From positions 62,001-126,000 of the forward strand of contig CAMOIE010000003.1 of assembly GCA_946615905.1 (NCBI GenBank): 64,000 nt of DNA. The letters run 5' to 3'. The position numbers and the translations under genes were made by a program. Origin of the DNA: an uncultured Treponema sp. (GTDB taxonomy: Bacteria > Spirochaetota > Spirochaetia > Treponematales > Treponemataceae). This document shows, piece by piece, positions 24,431 through 33,757 of this stretch (its first letter is position 1; the number at the start of each line of letters is the position of its first letter). Under the pieces are notes generated by a model, which did not search any database, was not told where the DNA came from, and was given only the letters and a program-made list of their open reading frames with translations.

Positions 24431-26461
24431 GTGCGGGAAAAATCTTGCACACTTATGGACGTTTTACATATTTGTTTTCTGGTTTCTGCAAATCCGTCTG
24501 TTCTTTTGAAAACGGAAGTTCTAGAGCGCAGTTACCAAAAGATTTACAGAAAACTCTTCTCTTTTTTGTACAGCCACCCAAAGGTTCATATTTCCTTTGC
24601 TTTTAACGGCAGAACTTTAACTTGGTTTGAAGAAAAGCATCCTGAATATTTGCAGCTTTTGCGTGAGTTGACGGCCCGCAAACAGATTGAGATTATTGGC
24701 GGGGCTTTTTACAGCCCGGCTCTTCCCTTGCTTTTCCCGATGGACAGAAACGGTCAGATTGAGCTTATGACCTCAACTTTAAGGCGGACAATCGGCAAGA
24801 GACCTCGCGGAATGTCCTTGTTCTGCTCCAGCTGGGATCCCGGTCTTATTCCCTGCCTACAGTCCTCAACGATGGAATACGCCTTTTTGGATTCTTCCCT
24901 TATTCCTCCAGAAAAACTTTGCTGTCTTCCCCACCTTGTAAGCGAGCAGGGAAAGTCGATAAAAATTCTTCCGCTGAGCGAGAATTTAAAACCCGAATTT
25001 TCAAAAGATTTCAGCGCGGACTCCTATTTTAAAAATCTTAGGGAAACGGCTTTGTACATGGCTAAAAGGGGGGATTTTGCTTCAGCTGTGCCGGAGAGAG
25101 TTTTAGCTCTTTCTTTGGACATTGATTTGATTTCCGAACTTGTTTCAAATGACCTGCTTGAGTCCTTTTTTGAGATGGCAAGATTTGAAGATGAAGAAAA
25201 TGGCATAAAACTGTCTACTCCAATTGAATTTCTCTATAAGAATCCACAGGTGATTCCTTCTTATATTCCGGCGGGAATTTCTTCGTCTGTGGCAGTTTGG
25301 GCAAAGAATCCCTATAAGAAAAGCGGGGAGACCGGTCACTTTCCGTCAACGGTATATGATTTTCTGCTTTCTTATCCCCGTTGCAAGGCCTTGTACAACC
25401 GCATGACTTATGTCGGTATGTTGATTTCCCAGTGCAGGGGTGACAAAATCCGCAAGAAGGTGGCCCGCGAAAAACTCTGGACTGTCCAGGGAGGAGAGGC
25501 CTTTGTCTGCTCGGAAGACGGTCTTTTTGCTGGAAACGAAATTCGCCAGTATGCCTATAAGGGCTTGACGGAGGCAGAGAAAACAGCCCGGCAGTGCGCC
25601 CCGTTCAAGGACTCCATCACTTCTTATGATTATACGGGAAACGGCCGGCCGGACTATATTTGCTCCATGCAGCAGTATTTTGCGGTGATTTCAAGCACTG
25701 CGGGAAGCATTGTAGAATTCGACTCGATGAAATCCTGCATAAATTACACGGACAATTTGCACCGGCTTAGAGTTTTTGACGGCGTTCAGGATGACTACAA
25801 CCGGGGATTTTTTGTCGAGCATCTTTTCAGTCAGGCCGAATACGAGGAGTATAAGCAAGCGTCTCCGACAGGAAGTGGAATCTTTTCTCAGATAGAATTT
25901 GAGGAAGTCGATTTTGACAGCCAGAGGAGGGAAGTTCAGCTTTTGGCAAAGGCGGAATACTCAGCTTTGAAGCTTCCTGTCTCTCTTCGCAAAAAATACA
26001 CTCTTTCTTCCAGCGGTATGTCCGTCCAGTATATTTTGAAAAACGAAGGCCCCTTGCCCCTTTCCGGCAAATTGGTAGTCGAGTCTAATTTTGGTCAAAC
26101 AGATTTTTCTAGTGAGAATGCGCAAAGTTATCATGTTGAGGCCATTTCTGCCGGTGAAAGAAAAGAATTTTCTCCATTTGACTCGGAACAATTGAAGGAT
26201 TTGTCCTTTCTCCAAGTGACGGACTCTGTAAATGATATTTCTTTTACCTTTGAGCCGAATGAAAATGCAGAATGTGGCTGTCAGGATTTGATGTTTAACC
26301 GGCCGACAGCACAAGGACTTGCAGCAGCTGGGAGGACTCTTTGTGCCTATTTGTGTTGGGATATAAACCTTTCTGCCGGTATGGAAATGGAAAAAACTGT
26401 AGTTTTTACAATAATCACTCCAAAAAGGCGTAGGTCAAATTCCAAAAAAAGCAAAGTATGA
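24431..26461 (+). CDS. GH57-like alpha-glucan enzyme homologue lacking catalytic residues
   Basis: 676 residues, similar in layout to GH57 alpha-amylase/4-alpha-glucanotransferase: a barrel in the first ~330 residues and a beta-sandwich C-terminal part (KYTLSSSGMSVQYILKN). The block KQIEIIGGAFYSP (~84-96) matches conserved region 2. But region 1 lacks the HxHQP histidines (LHICFLVSANPS), region 3 reads LFCSSWDPGL (~130) where the family has WxTERxWxPEL with the nucleophile Glu, and region 4 reads LALSLDIDL (~226) instead of HDDGE. Probably non-catalytic, perhaps glucan-binding. Start: GTG at 24431 has AAGGAG only two bases away; ATG at 24455 is the alternative. Confidence 0.7.
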   Translation: MREKSCTLMDVLHICFLVSANPSVLLKTEVLERSYQKIYRKLFSFLYSHPKVHISFAFNGRTLTWFEEKHPEYLQLLRELTARKQIEIIGGAFYSPALPLLFPMDRNGQIELMTSTLRRTIGKRPRGMSLFCSSWDPGLIPCLQSSTMEYAFLDSSLIPPEKLCCLPHLVSEQGKSIKILPLSENLKPEFSKDFSADSYFKNLRETALYMAKRGDFASAVPERVLALSLDIDLISELVSNDLLESFFEMARFEDEENGIKLSTPIEFLYKNPQVIPSYIPAGISSSVAVWAKNPYKKSGETGHFPSTVYDFLLSYPRCKALYNRMTYVGMLISQCRGDKIRKKVAREKLWTVQGGEAFVCSEDGLFAGNEIRQYAYKGLTEAEKTARQCAPFKDSITSYDYTGNGRPDYICSMQQYFAVISSTAGSIVEFDSMKSCINYTDNLHRLRVFDGVQDDYNRGFFVEHLFSQAEYEEYKQASPTGSGIFSQIEFEEVDFDSQRREVQLLAKAEYSALKLPVSLRKKYTLSSSGMSVQYILKNEGPLPLSGKLVVESNFGQTDFSSENAQSYHVEAISAGERKEFSPFDSEQLKDLSFLQVTDSVNDISFTFEPNENAECGCQDLMFNRPTAQGLAAAGRTLCAYLCWDINLSAGMEMEKTVVFTIITPKRRRSNSKKSKV

Positions 26462-27237
26462 GAAAATTTTGTGATATTTGGAAAAAAATCGTCATACTTA
26501 TTTTGCTTTTTGGCCTGGTAGATTTTTTTGCTTTTGGTTCTGAAACATTCCCATTTAATTCAAATTTGTCTCAGTCAGAGCTTGAAAAACTAAATGATGG
26601 CGGTATTGTGCTAAGAAATATAGGCACCATAAAAAAAATCTGTATGGAGGAAAATGTCTGCCAATATTCAGATGAAATCCTCCGAATGTTCAGGGATCTT
26701 AATCCTAGCTATCTTGCGGAAATAATATATAAGATTCCACTTGAGAACAATTCTGACTTGATTGAGCAGGCTCAGAAAATTTTTTCAGACTACAGCCTGT
26801 ATCGGGAAATAATCTATACTGACGACTATAATGGAGAACGTTGCAATCTTTTTAGAAAGAGTGAACTGATAGATTTTTCCGAAGAAAATTCAATAAAGGT
26901 CATGAATCTTGATGTCAGGATGGACATGCTATCTGAATTTAAGGCTCAATTGCTCCTAAAAGAAAGAGAAGGAGAATTCTTTTTCAGTCAGATAAATCAA
27001 AGTCCATTAAAATGGAAATTCATCACTGCGGTCGGAACAAAAAAGATGCGGGCGGGAATTTGCTGTTTTCAAAATGATGGTTTTTGGTATGTCTACGCTC
27101 TTGGCGGAATCAAGGCACCGAGAATTCCGTTTATCACAAAAGAAATCGACCACCAATTCATAGGACGAATACAAGATTTTGCTGTGTTTTACATTCAAAA
27201 ATTCAACATAAATTTAGATTTATTGAAAAAAAATTAA
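26458..27237 (+). CDS. Secreted hypothetical protein
   Basis: 259 residues with a signal peptide (KKIVILILLFGLVDFFAFG, cleavage likely near residue 27). The rest is soluble, mixed alpha/beta, with acidic helices (ENNSDLIEQAQKIFSDYSLYR) and a beta-rich C-terminal half (WKFITAVGTKKMRAGICCFQNDGFWYVYALGG). I cannot name the family with confidence; similar secreted proteins occur in Treponema. Its ATG overlaps the TGA of the GH57-like gene, so the two are translated together. Confidence 0.65.
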   Translation: MRKFCDIWKKIVILILLFGLVDFFAFGSETFPFNSNLSQSELEKLNDGGIVLRNIGTIKKICMEENVCQYSDEILRMFRDLNPSYLAEIIYKIPLENNSDLIEQAQKIFSDYSLYREIIYTDDYNGERCNLFRKSELIDFSEENSIKVMNLDVRMDMLSEFKAQLLLKEREGEFFFSQINQSPLKWKFITAVGTKKMRAGICCFQNDGFWYVYALGGIKAPRIPFITKEIDHQFIGRIQDFAVFYIQKFNINLDLLKKN

Positions 27238-27251
27238 AACAGAATATTTTC

Positions 27252-27280
27252 TTTAAAATATTCTTTATCAGAATTATAAT
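27252..27280 (+). promoter_or_regulatory. Promoter for the GGDEF-like gene, predicted leaderless
   Basis: TTTAAA (27252-27257), 17-base spacer, consensus TATAAT (27275-27280), then seven bases to the ATG at 27288. No Shine-Dalgarno. Confidence 0.55.
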
Positions 27281-27287
27281 TATCCTT

Positions 27288-28967
27288 ATGAAATTTGGTG
27301 GGAATATAGAAAAAATATCTATTTCTCTTTTGATTTTGTTTGCGTTTTTTACAGGCATTTTTGTATTCTTTTCTGATATTCAATCCCCATCATCTTTGTT
27401 GACCTTTGAGCGGGCTGCGATTATGAAAACTGATTGGTACTATACTCATGCCGATTCAAAGGATCTGACTCAGCTTTCTTTGCCTGCAAAAATTCCTGCC
27501 TACGACCATGTGTCTAGATTATATCATGATATTACACCTGATTCTTCTGTTCGTTTTCTGGGACTTGTAACAGACCGGCAAAATCTAAAAGTTCTTTTTG
27601 AAGATAAGATTCTATACCAGTCGTCTTCAAATTTTCAAAAAGCATGGCATGTGTCATACAAGTCAAGATATCATATCGTTAAAATTCCAGAAAATTTAGG
27701 AGGCAGGCTTTGCCTTGAGCTTACGGCTCTGACTCCAGGTTCGAATGGGCTGTATTCTCAAGTTTTTCTAGGCTCCAAGCTTGCTGTGTATTATTCGATT
27801 TTTAAGGCGGGAAAGACTGTTTTTTTTAGGGGAATTCTGGCGATTGTATTAGGCCTCTGCATGTTGTTTACATCCTGTATTGTGTTTAATAATTTCAGAA
27901 AGACGGCTCAAAGTATTTCTGGGGCTGACAAATCCTTGCTTTATATGTTTTTGTCGCTTCTTTTGTTCGGTTTTTGGCAACTTGAGGATTCTGGACTTTT
28001 GCAGTTTGTTTTTGGCTATCAGCCCATGCATTGGATCTTGGAATTTTTGCCACAGCCTGTGATTATGCTCCTTCTCTTTTTGCTTGTGAGGGAATTTGCA
28101 GAAAGAAAAAAAAACATTCCGCTAAAAATCCTTTTTTTCTTGAATTCTTTTGTTTTTATTCTTATATTTTTTCTTCAATTTACTTGCGTGATTCCCATGT
28201 CGCGGCCTGTAAGACTTTCTCTCTATGTTATGGTCATTGACTCTATTGTTTCATTTTTATTGGTCAACAAAAAAAATAATTTCATGTCTCCGGCTTCTAA
28301 AATAGTCTTTAACACATCGATTCTGATAGGTGCGATTCCTTTCGTCTTATTTGCAATTTTCAAAGGCTCTTTACCGTATGCGGAAGAATTCCTGAATATG
28401 GCATTTTTGTGCATAATCGTAGGGATCTGCTCTGTCGTCTTTCAAAAAACATTCGCCGCCTTCCGTTCGGAAGAAGAGAAAGAGCTGTTTACAAAGTATT
28501 CATTTACAGACTTTCCAACAGGAATCCCAAATAGGGCAGCCTGGCATTCTTTTGTCTACAGGGCGGAATTTTGGAAAACCAAGTATCCAAAGCAGAGTGC
28601 CCTTTTCCTCTTTAGACTGAACTTTTTGGCTGAGATTAATCACGATTACGGTGAATTTTCTGGAGATGATGCCATTCTTGCAGTCTCTTCTTCATTGACA
28701 AAAACATTTGCGGATGAAGGCAGGGTTTACAGGCTTGGTGGGGATGATTTTTTGGTTTACTGCGTAGACATGAGTGAAAAAAAAGTTCTGGAAGCCGTAA
28801 ACAGGTTTAGTGCCTACATAAAGACACAAAAAGAAAGTAGCCTGCCGATTTCAGTTTCTTATGGCTGGACTTTGTTTGTTCCTAAGTGGCATAAGGATTT
28901 TGATGCGGCCTGCCGGGCAGCGTGGAAGGACATGATGACTAGAAATGCCGACAAAGGTGTCTTGTGA
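27288..28967 (+). CDS. Membrane protein with degenerate GGDEF domain
   Basis: 559 residues from the ATG at 27288; the frame extends upstream into the preceding gene but the promoter and membrane topology favour this start. N-terminal helix, an extracytoplasmic beta-rich domain (~40-185), seven helices (~190-400), then a GGDEF-type domain. TDFPTGIPNRAAW matches the domain entry. The signature loop is RLGGDDF (G484-F488), a variant of GGDEF. The metal-binding aspartates of the usual DLDxFK are R443 and N445, so c-di-GMP synthesis looks unlikely. A sensor with a non-catalytic GTP- or c-di-GMP-binding output is my reading. Confidence 0.78.
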   Translation: MKFGGNIEKISISLLILFAFFTGIFVFFSDIQSPSSLLTFERAAIMKTDWYYTHADSKDLTQLSLPAKIPAYDHVSRLYHDITPDSSVRFLGLVTDRQNLKVLFEDKILYQSSSNFQKAWHVSYKSRYHIVKIPENLGGRLCLELTALTPGSNGLYSQVFLGSKLAVYYSIFKAGKTVFFRGILAIVLGLCMLFTSCIVFNNFRKTAQSISGADKSLLYMFLSLLLFGFWQLEDSGLLQFVFGYQPMHWILEFLPQPVIMLLLFLLVREFAERKKNIPLKILFFLNSFVFILIFFLQFTCVIPMSRPVRLSLYVMVIDSIVSFLLVNKKNNFMSPASKIVFNTSILIGAIPFVLFAIFKGSLPYAEEFLNMAFLCIIVGICSVVFQKTFAAFRSEEEKELFTKYSFTDFPTGIPNRAAWHSFVYRAEFWKTKYPKQSALFLFRLNFLAEINHDYGEFSGDDAILAVSSSLTKTFADEGRVYRLGGDDFLVYCVDMSEKKVLEAVNRFSAYIKTQKESSLPISVSYGWTLFVPKWHKDFDAACRAAWKDMMTRNADKGVL

Positions 28968-28990
28968 ATTAACCTTGTTCTCGATAAAAT
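28962..28990 (+). promoter_or_regulatory. fliG-like gene promoter, predicted leaderless
   Basis: TTGTGA (28962-28967, overlapping the stop of the previous gene), 17-base spacer, TAAAAT (28985-28990), six bases to the ATG at 28997. The -35 is identical to that of the RNase II/R promoter. Confidence 0.65.
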
Positions 28991-28996
28991 AAAAAC

Positions 28997-30370
28997 ATGA
29001 ATCTGAACGACTTGCGCTTGAATGCATATAAAAACGGGGCCAAAAAGAAGCTTTCATCCGGTAAAAATGAGTCGAAAAATCCGTCGAATTTGAACCAGGA
29101 TTTTCTTTCCAGACTTACAAAAATCAGCACAAACTCAAGTTCATCTCAAAATCCCCAGTCAAACAATCCTTCTTCGCAGGAGCTATACAGAGGCTCCTCA
29201 ATAAACACTGTATTCTCAAAAGCCCTCGGTGAATATTCAGACGTTGACTTGTCAAAAAAACTTGCGGAACAGCAGAAAAATATCCGAAAGAGCTGGGAGC
29301 AGGAGCAGGTTCAGGCCGCCGCCCAGGCTTTAAAAGAAGGCGGACTTTTAAAAGTTCCCGCCCAACCTCCGGAAGCAGACGGAAAGGAGAACGTCTACCG
29401 CCGTGTGGCGAAATTTCTCGTTTTAATCGGAATCGATGAGGCGGCGAAGATTCTTCCTCATCTTACGGAAGAGCAGACTGAAAAAATCATTCCAGAGATA
29501 GCCTCAATCCGTCATATCGACAAATTTGAGGCTGACCAAATTCTGACTGAGTTCAAAGACCTTTTTGAGCGGTCAAGAGAAAACGGAGGGGTTGAGACAG
29601 CCCGCACGATTCTGGAAAAAGCCTTCGGATCTGACAAGGCTGATGCCCTCCTCAATAAAACCCTGCCTTTTAAAGGGGGAAAGCCCTTTGACTATCTAAA
29701 GGAATCCTCTCCTGAAAGGGTCAGCCAGCTTTTAAAAGGGGAGTCATCTGCGGTTTGCGCCCTTGTCTTGTCTTATTTGAATCCAAAAGTCTCCGCGAAA
29801 GTTATTTCCGCAATGGGCGACGAGGACAAAAAGACCGTGATTATGAGGCTTGCGAAACTTAAGGAAATGAATCCTGAGGTTGTCCGCAGGGTTGACGAGG
29901 CCATGCACGAGAAAATGAACAGGGTCGCGGCGGATTCCTCAACTTCTCTTGACGGAAGAAATGTCCTCGCCCAGATTTTAAAGCGCATGAGTCCTGAAGG
30001 CGAGGAGTCAATCCTCAATACTTTGAGCGACGCAGACCCGGATTTGGGGGCTGACTTGAGAGACCGTCTCTTTACGATTGACGATGTTATCGCCGCCGAT
30101 GACCGCTATATCCAGTCAGTCCTGCGGAAAATGACTGACAACGATATAGCCCTTCTGATTGCCGGTAAAAAAGAGGAATTCCGCAAGAAGATTCTGTCGG
30201 ATGTCAGCGGCAACAGGGCGCAGATGATTTTGGACGAAGAGGAATTGCGAAAGCCCTTCAGAAAGGTCGACTGTGACAAAATCACCTCGCTGTTTTTTTC
30301 AATTCTCCGCCGTGCTTGGGAAGACGGCTCTTTAATCATTCAGGGTAGGGACGATGAAATTTATGTCTAA
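28997..30370 (+). CDS. fliG: Divergent FliG-type flagellar motor protein
   Basis: 457 residues against ~340 for standard FliG. Residues 1-130 are a Ser/Asn/Lys-rich, low-complexity N-terminal extension; the FliG N, middle and C domains follow. KFLVLIGIDEAAKILPHLTEEQTEKIIPEI matches the N-domain start, LLKGESSAVCALVLSYLNPKVSAKVI the middle-domain entry, and LFTIDDVIAADDRYIQSVLRKM plus LLIAGKKEEFRKKILSDVSGNRAQMILDEE the C-domain, with the basic FRKKI and an acidic DEEE where torque residues lie. Spirochaetes such as Borrelia carry two FliG proteins; this looks like the atypical FliG1 type. No other flagellar gene is nearby. Confidence 0.82.
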   Translation: MNLNDLRLNAYKNGAKKKLSSGKNESKNPSNLNQDFLSRLTKISTNSSSSQNPQSNNPSSQELYRGSSINTVFSKALGEYSDVDLSKKLAEQQKNIRKSWEQEQVQAAAQALKEGGLLKVPAQPPEADGKENVYRRVAKFLVLIGIDEAAKILPHLTEEQTEKIIPEIASIRHIDKFEADQILTEFKDLFERSRENGGVETARTILEKAFGSDKADALLNKTLPFKGGKPFDYLKESSPERVSQLLKGESSAVCALVLSYLNPKVSAKVISAMGDEDKKTVIMRLAKLKEMNPEVVRRVDEAMHEKMNRVAADSSTSLDGRNVLAQILKRMSPEGEESILNTLSDADPDLGADLRDRLFTIDDVIAADDRYIQSVLRKMTDNDIALLIAGKKEEFRKKILSDVSGNRAQMILDEEELRKPFRKVDCDKITSLFFSILRRAWEDGSLIIQGRDDEIYV

Positions 30371-33300
30371 TTTGGATAATTTAAAAAAAGGTGCTGAATA
30401 TAAGGGTTTTGAGCTTTTGTCAGTTTTTGACCTTTCAGATTTTCATTCAAGGGCTTTTTACCTGCGCCACAAAAAAACTGGTCTTCAAGTCCTGCATCTT
30501 TTAAATGACGATGTTGAGAATCTTTTTTCTTTTACTTTCAGGACTCCGAATCCTGAGTCCAACGGTGCGGCCCACATTCTTGAGCATTCAGTCCTCTGCG
30601 GCTCGGAAAAGTATCCGATAAAAGATCCCTTTATATGTCTTTCAAACCAGAGCGTAAAAACCTATTTGAACGCCATGACATATCCAGACCACACTGTTTT
30701 CCCGTCAAGCTCTCTTGCCCGCGAGGATTATTTTAACCTTATGAGCGTTTACGGGGACGCGGTCTTTTTTCCAAGGCTTGACCCTGAGATTTTTGCCCAG
30801 GAAGCCCACCGCCTTGAGGTCAATCAGGAGGGCAAAGCCTCGATTCAGGGGGTCGTCTACAACGAGATGAAGGGAAATTATTCTTCTTTTGACTCCGTTG
30901 CCGGGGACGTTGCCTTTCAGGGAATTTTGCGCGGCTCTGTCTACGAGAAAGACTCCGGCGGAAATCCAGAGGTCATCCCGTCAATCACAAGGGAAAAACT
31001 TCTTGCCTTCCATGAAAAATGGTACAGGCCTGACAATTGCTTTGTCTTTTTGTACGGTAACATTCCGACAGAAGACCAGCTGGATTTTTTGCAGACGGAA
31101 TTCTTGGACAGGCTTGAGAAAAAATACCTGGATTTTGAACTTGATTCCAAAAAAGAAAGAGAGGCGTTAAAGGCTTACACTGATTTTTTGACGCCTGAAA
31201 AAAAAGACTGTCAGTTGGAGATTCATGCCCAGGGGCCTGCCTCAAACGGAGACAAACTTTCAACGGTTTTGGTCAGCTGGAATTTGGGGAAAACTCCAAG
31301 TCCTGAAACCCTTACTGAGAATCTTATCGCGACTGATGTTTTGTTCACCCAGTCAGGCTCTCCAGTTGAAAAAGCCTTGCTCGAATCAGGCCTCGGCGAG
31401 GATACTGCTCCCCAGACAGGAGTGGAGTCCTTCTATAACTATGTCCTGACTGCTGGACTTCGCGGGGTAAAAGAGGAGAACGCGGAAAAAGTCCGTGACG
31501 TGATTTTTACCGCCCTTGAGAATGTCGCGAAAAACGGAATTGAGAAGGAAGCCGTGGAAGCGACTTTGCAGGAATTCAAGTTTTCCCAGCAGGAAATAAA
31601 GCGGGCGCACGGACCTTATGCCCTCCGCCTTATGAACCAGCCGATTTCCGCCTGGCTGTATGGTTATGACGTGGAGTCCTCATTCCGAACAAGAAAACTG
31701 CTGGACTCCGTAATCGGAAAAATCGAGAGAAATCCTGACTTTTTCAAGGATTTTATAACAGAAAGACTTTTGAAAAAAGAGAATTCCGGCTTTTTTGTGG
31801 TCACTCCGTCTCAAGAATACTCAAAAAATCGCCAGAAAAACGAGGAGGCTTTGATTGCCTCCCTTATGGAAAAAACTTCTGTCAAAGAGGTCATGGCGCA
31901 AAATAAAAAGCTCCATGATTTTCAGTCCTCGCCGGACGATGATTCGATTATTCCCCATCTGCGGCCGGAAAACATTCTGAGATACAAAAAGCCCCTTCTT
32001 TCCGTGATTGAGACTCAAAAGGATTCTGTGAAGGGTGCGGATCTGTCAGACCTGCATCTTTTTGCAAATTTTGAGGGAACGAACGGCATTTATTATGTCG
32101 ACATCCTTTTCCCCGTGGACACATTGGAGCCTAAGGAATACGAGCTTCTGCCGCTTTTGAGCGAGGCTTTGACAGACTGCGGCTGGGGAAATCTCTCATG
32201 GAGTCAGGCTGACAGACAGACGGCTCTTTTGACTGGCGGAATCACCTCAAATCTGATAGTTTCTGCTGTTCCTGACACATCGGCCTCAAAAAAATTGATT
32301 CGACAGGCTGACAATGACTATATCGGCCGAGAATGGCTGGCTTTCCGTCTTAAAATGCTCAAGGAAAAGGCCCTTCCTGCCCTTGACCTTTTGAGTGACT
32401 GCATCACGCAGAATGATTTCAGGGACACTAAGCGTCTTTCTGACGTTTATTCTGAGTTTAAGAACGACTTGGATTCTTCCGTGATTCCAGGAGGAAATGA
32501 GTATGCCGTCCTCCGCGCAAAAAGAAAGGTTTCCCGCGCGCACGCAATCGATGAGATTTGGAACGGACTTTCCTCGCTTTATTCCTTAAGGAAAATAATT
32601 AAAGACGGACCTGAAAAAACTGCCGAAAGGCTCCGCAATCTCTATGAGAAAATCAGGGCGGGCGGGGCGATTGTCCACGTCACCTGTGAAAAAGAAAACT
32701 ATCAGGATTTAAAAGAGAGAATCGGTGATTTTGCCAAAAAGACGAATCTTACGGCCTTGAAAGCGGCGAGAGACGCAAATACTGCTGATTTCATTGAATT
32801 GACCGAACTGCCCTCAAAATCAAATGGAAAAAGCTCTGCACCGATGGAAATCTGCCTGACTTCCTCGGAGGTCGGTTTTGCTGCCTCTGCTTCCCCCGCG
32901 TCTTCATTCGGGGATGATAAATGTCCTTCTGAGGATGTCTGCTGCCACTGGCTTTCAAACAATCTTTTATGGGAACGCCTGCGCACAATCGGCGGGGCTT
33001 ACGGAGCCTACTGCTACACTGACACGATTTCAAAAATCATGATTTTTGCCTCATACCGGGATCCGACTCCCGCAAAGTCAATTGAAGTCTTCATTGAATG
33101 TCTTAACGAGGCCTCTAAGATTGATTTTTCTGACTCTGACATCGAAAAAACTGTGGTCGGAACTTATTCTAGCCTGATTCAGCCTCGCTCTCCGGCCGCG
33201 AACGGTTCCACCGGGCTTATGAGAACCCTATATGCGATCACCGATAAGGACAGAATGAATAAAATCGTCCGCCTTTTGAAAACGAAAAGGGAAGACGTGA

Positions 33301-33410
33301 AGAATTCATTTGCATTCCTTTATGAGAGGGCTAAAAAGTCCGTCGAAAAAAGCATAATTGTTGGAAATAATTCAGATTTAACTGGAAATATCGTCAATTT
33401 GCCTGTATAA
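30354..33410 (+). CDS. M16C zinc metallopeptidase (PreP/falcilysin-like)
   Basis: 1018 residues, single-chain M16C oligopeptidase with two halves forming a closed chamber. The inverted zinc motif HILEH is at residues 74-78 and the third ligand E171 lies in VVYNEMKGNYSS; the intervening SVLCGSEKYPIKDPF and FNLMSVYGDAVFFPRL match human and plant PreP closely. No signal peptide, so cytoplasmic peptide degradation is the best guess. The ATG at 30354 overlaps the end of fliG by 17 bases; ATG at 30363 is a second choice. Co-transcribed with fliG. Confidence 0.92.
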   Translation: MKFMSNLDNLKKGAEYKGFELLSVFDLSDFHSRAFYLRHKKTGLQVLHLLNDDVENLFSFTFRTPNPESNGAAHILEHSVLCGSEKYPIKDPFICLSNQSVKTYLNAMTYPDHTVFPSSSLAREDYFNLMSVYGDAVFFPRLDPEIFAQEAHRLEVNQEGKASIQGVVYNEMKGNYSSFDSVAGDVAFQGILRGSVYEKDSGGNPEVIPSITREKLLAFHEKWYRPDNCFVFLYGNIPTEDQLDFLQTEFLDRLEKKYLDFELDSKKEREALKAYTDFLTPEKKDCQLEIHAQGPASNGDKLSTVLVSWNLGKTPSPETLTENLIATDVLFTQSGSPVEKALLESGLGEDTAPQTGVESFYNYVLTAGLRGVKEENAEKVRDVIFTALENVAKNGIEKEAVEATLQEFKFSQQEIKRAHGPYALRLMNQPISAWLYGYDVESSFRTRKLLDSVIGKIERNPDFFKDFITERLLKKENSGFFVVTPSQEYSKNRQKNEEALIASLMEKTSVKEVMAQNKKLHDFQSSPDDDSIIPHLRPENILRYKKPLLSVIETQKDSVKGADLSDLHLFANFEGTNGIYYVDILFPVDTLEPKEYELLPLLSEALTDCGWGNLSWSQADRQTALLTGGITSNLIVSAVPDTSASKKLIRQADNDYIGREWLAFRLKMLKEKALPALDLLSDCITQNDFRDTKRLSDVYSEFKNDLDSSVIPGGNEYAVLRAKRKVSRAHAIDEIWNGLSSLYSLRKIIKDGPEKTAERLRNLYEKIRAGGAIVHVTCEKENYQDLKERIGDFAKKTNLTALKAARDANTADFIELTELPSKSNGKSSAPMEICLTSSEVGFAASASPASSFGDDKCPSEDVCCHWLSNNLLWERLRTIGGAYGAYCYTDTISKIMIFASYRDPTPAKSIEVFIECLNEASKIDFSDSDIEKTVVGTYSSLIQPRSPAANGSTGLMRTLYAITDKDRMNKIVRLLKTKREDVKNSFAFLYERAKKSVEKSIIVGNNSDLTGNIVNLPV

Positions 33411-33446
33411 TTTTAAATGAAACTTGATAAATTGTGAGGCTTAGAC

Positions 33447-33671
33447 ATGAGAGGCAAAAAAGATAAATTTGACGCTTGCATCAAAATGATGAGGCAGCTT
33501 GTCTCCGACATTCAGGGCGCTCCGTATCCAGGAAATTTCGAGCCGGAGCTTTACCAGATTTGGTACGAGCATGTCCAGAAGGCTGCCGTCGACTGCTTTG
33601 AGTATTTGAACGCGAACTTCCCGGAAGACAAGACGGAATTCAATAAAACAATCGACAAGTTGTTTAAGTAA
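33447..33671 (+). CDS. 74-residue hypothetical protein
   Basis: Small helical, soluble protein (FDACIKMMRQLVSDIQGAP, ELYQIWYEHVQKAAVDCFEYLN) with no membrane segment and no recognised family. GAGG lies eight bases before the ATG and third-base composition matches neighbouring genes, which supports a real gene over the antisense frame on the same bases. It follows the M16C gene by 36 bases. Confidence 0.6.
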   Translation: MRGKKDKFDACIKMMRQLVSDIQGAPYPGNFEPELYQIWYEHVQKAAVDCFEYLNANFPEDKTEFNKTIDKLFK

Positions 33672-33757
33672 CAAGACTTTGTAGTTTTTATATGAAGATG
33701 AAATAGTTTTCTTCCGATATAAAAAGAGAGAAATTATCTCTTTTGAGGAAGAAAATT

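Noticed and set aside
27084..27287. Upstream extension of the GGDEF-like protein by 68 residues
   Set aside because: The extension overlaps the end of the preceding secreted protein and is not hydrophobic or conserved-looking; a consensus TATAAT lies seven bases before the ATG at 27288.
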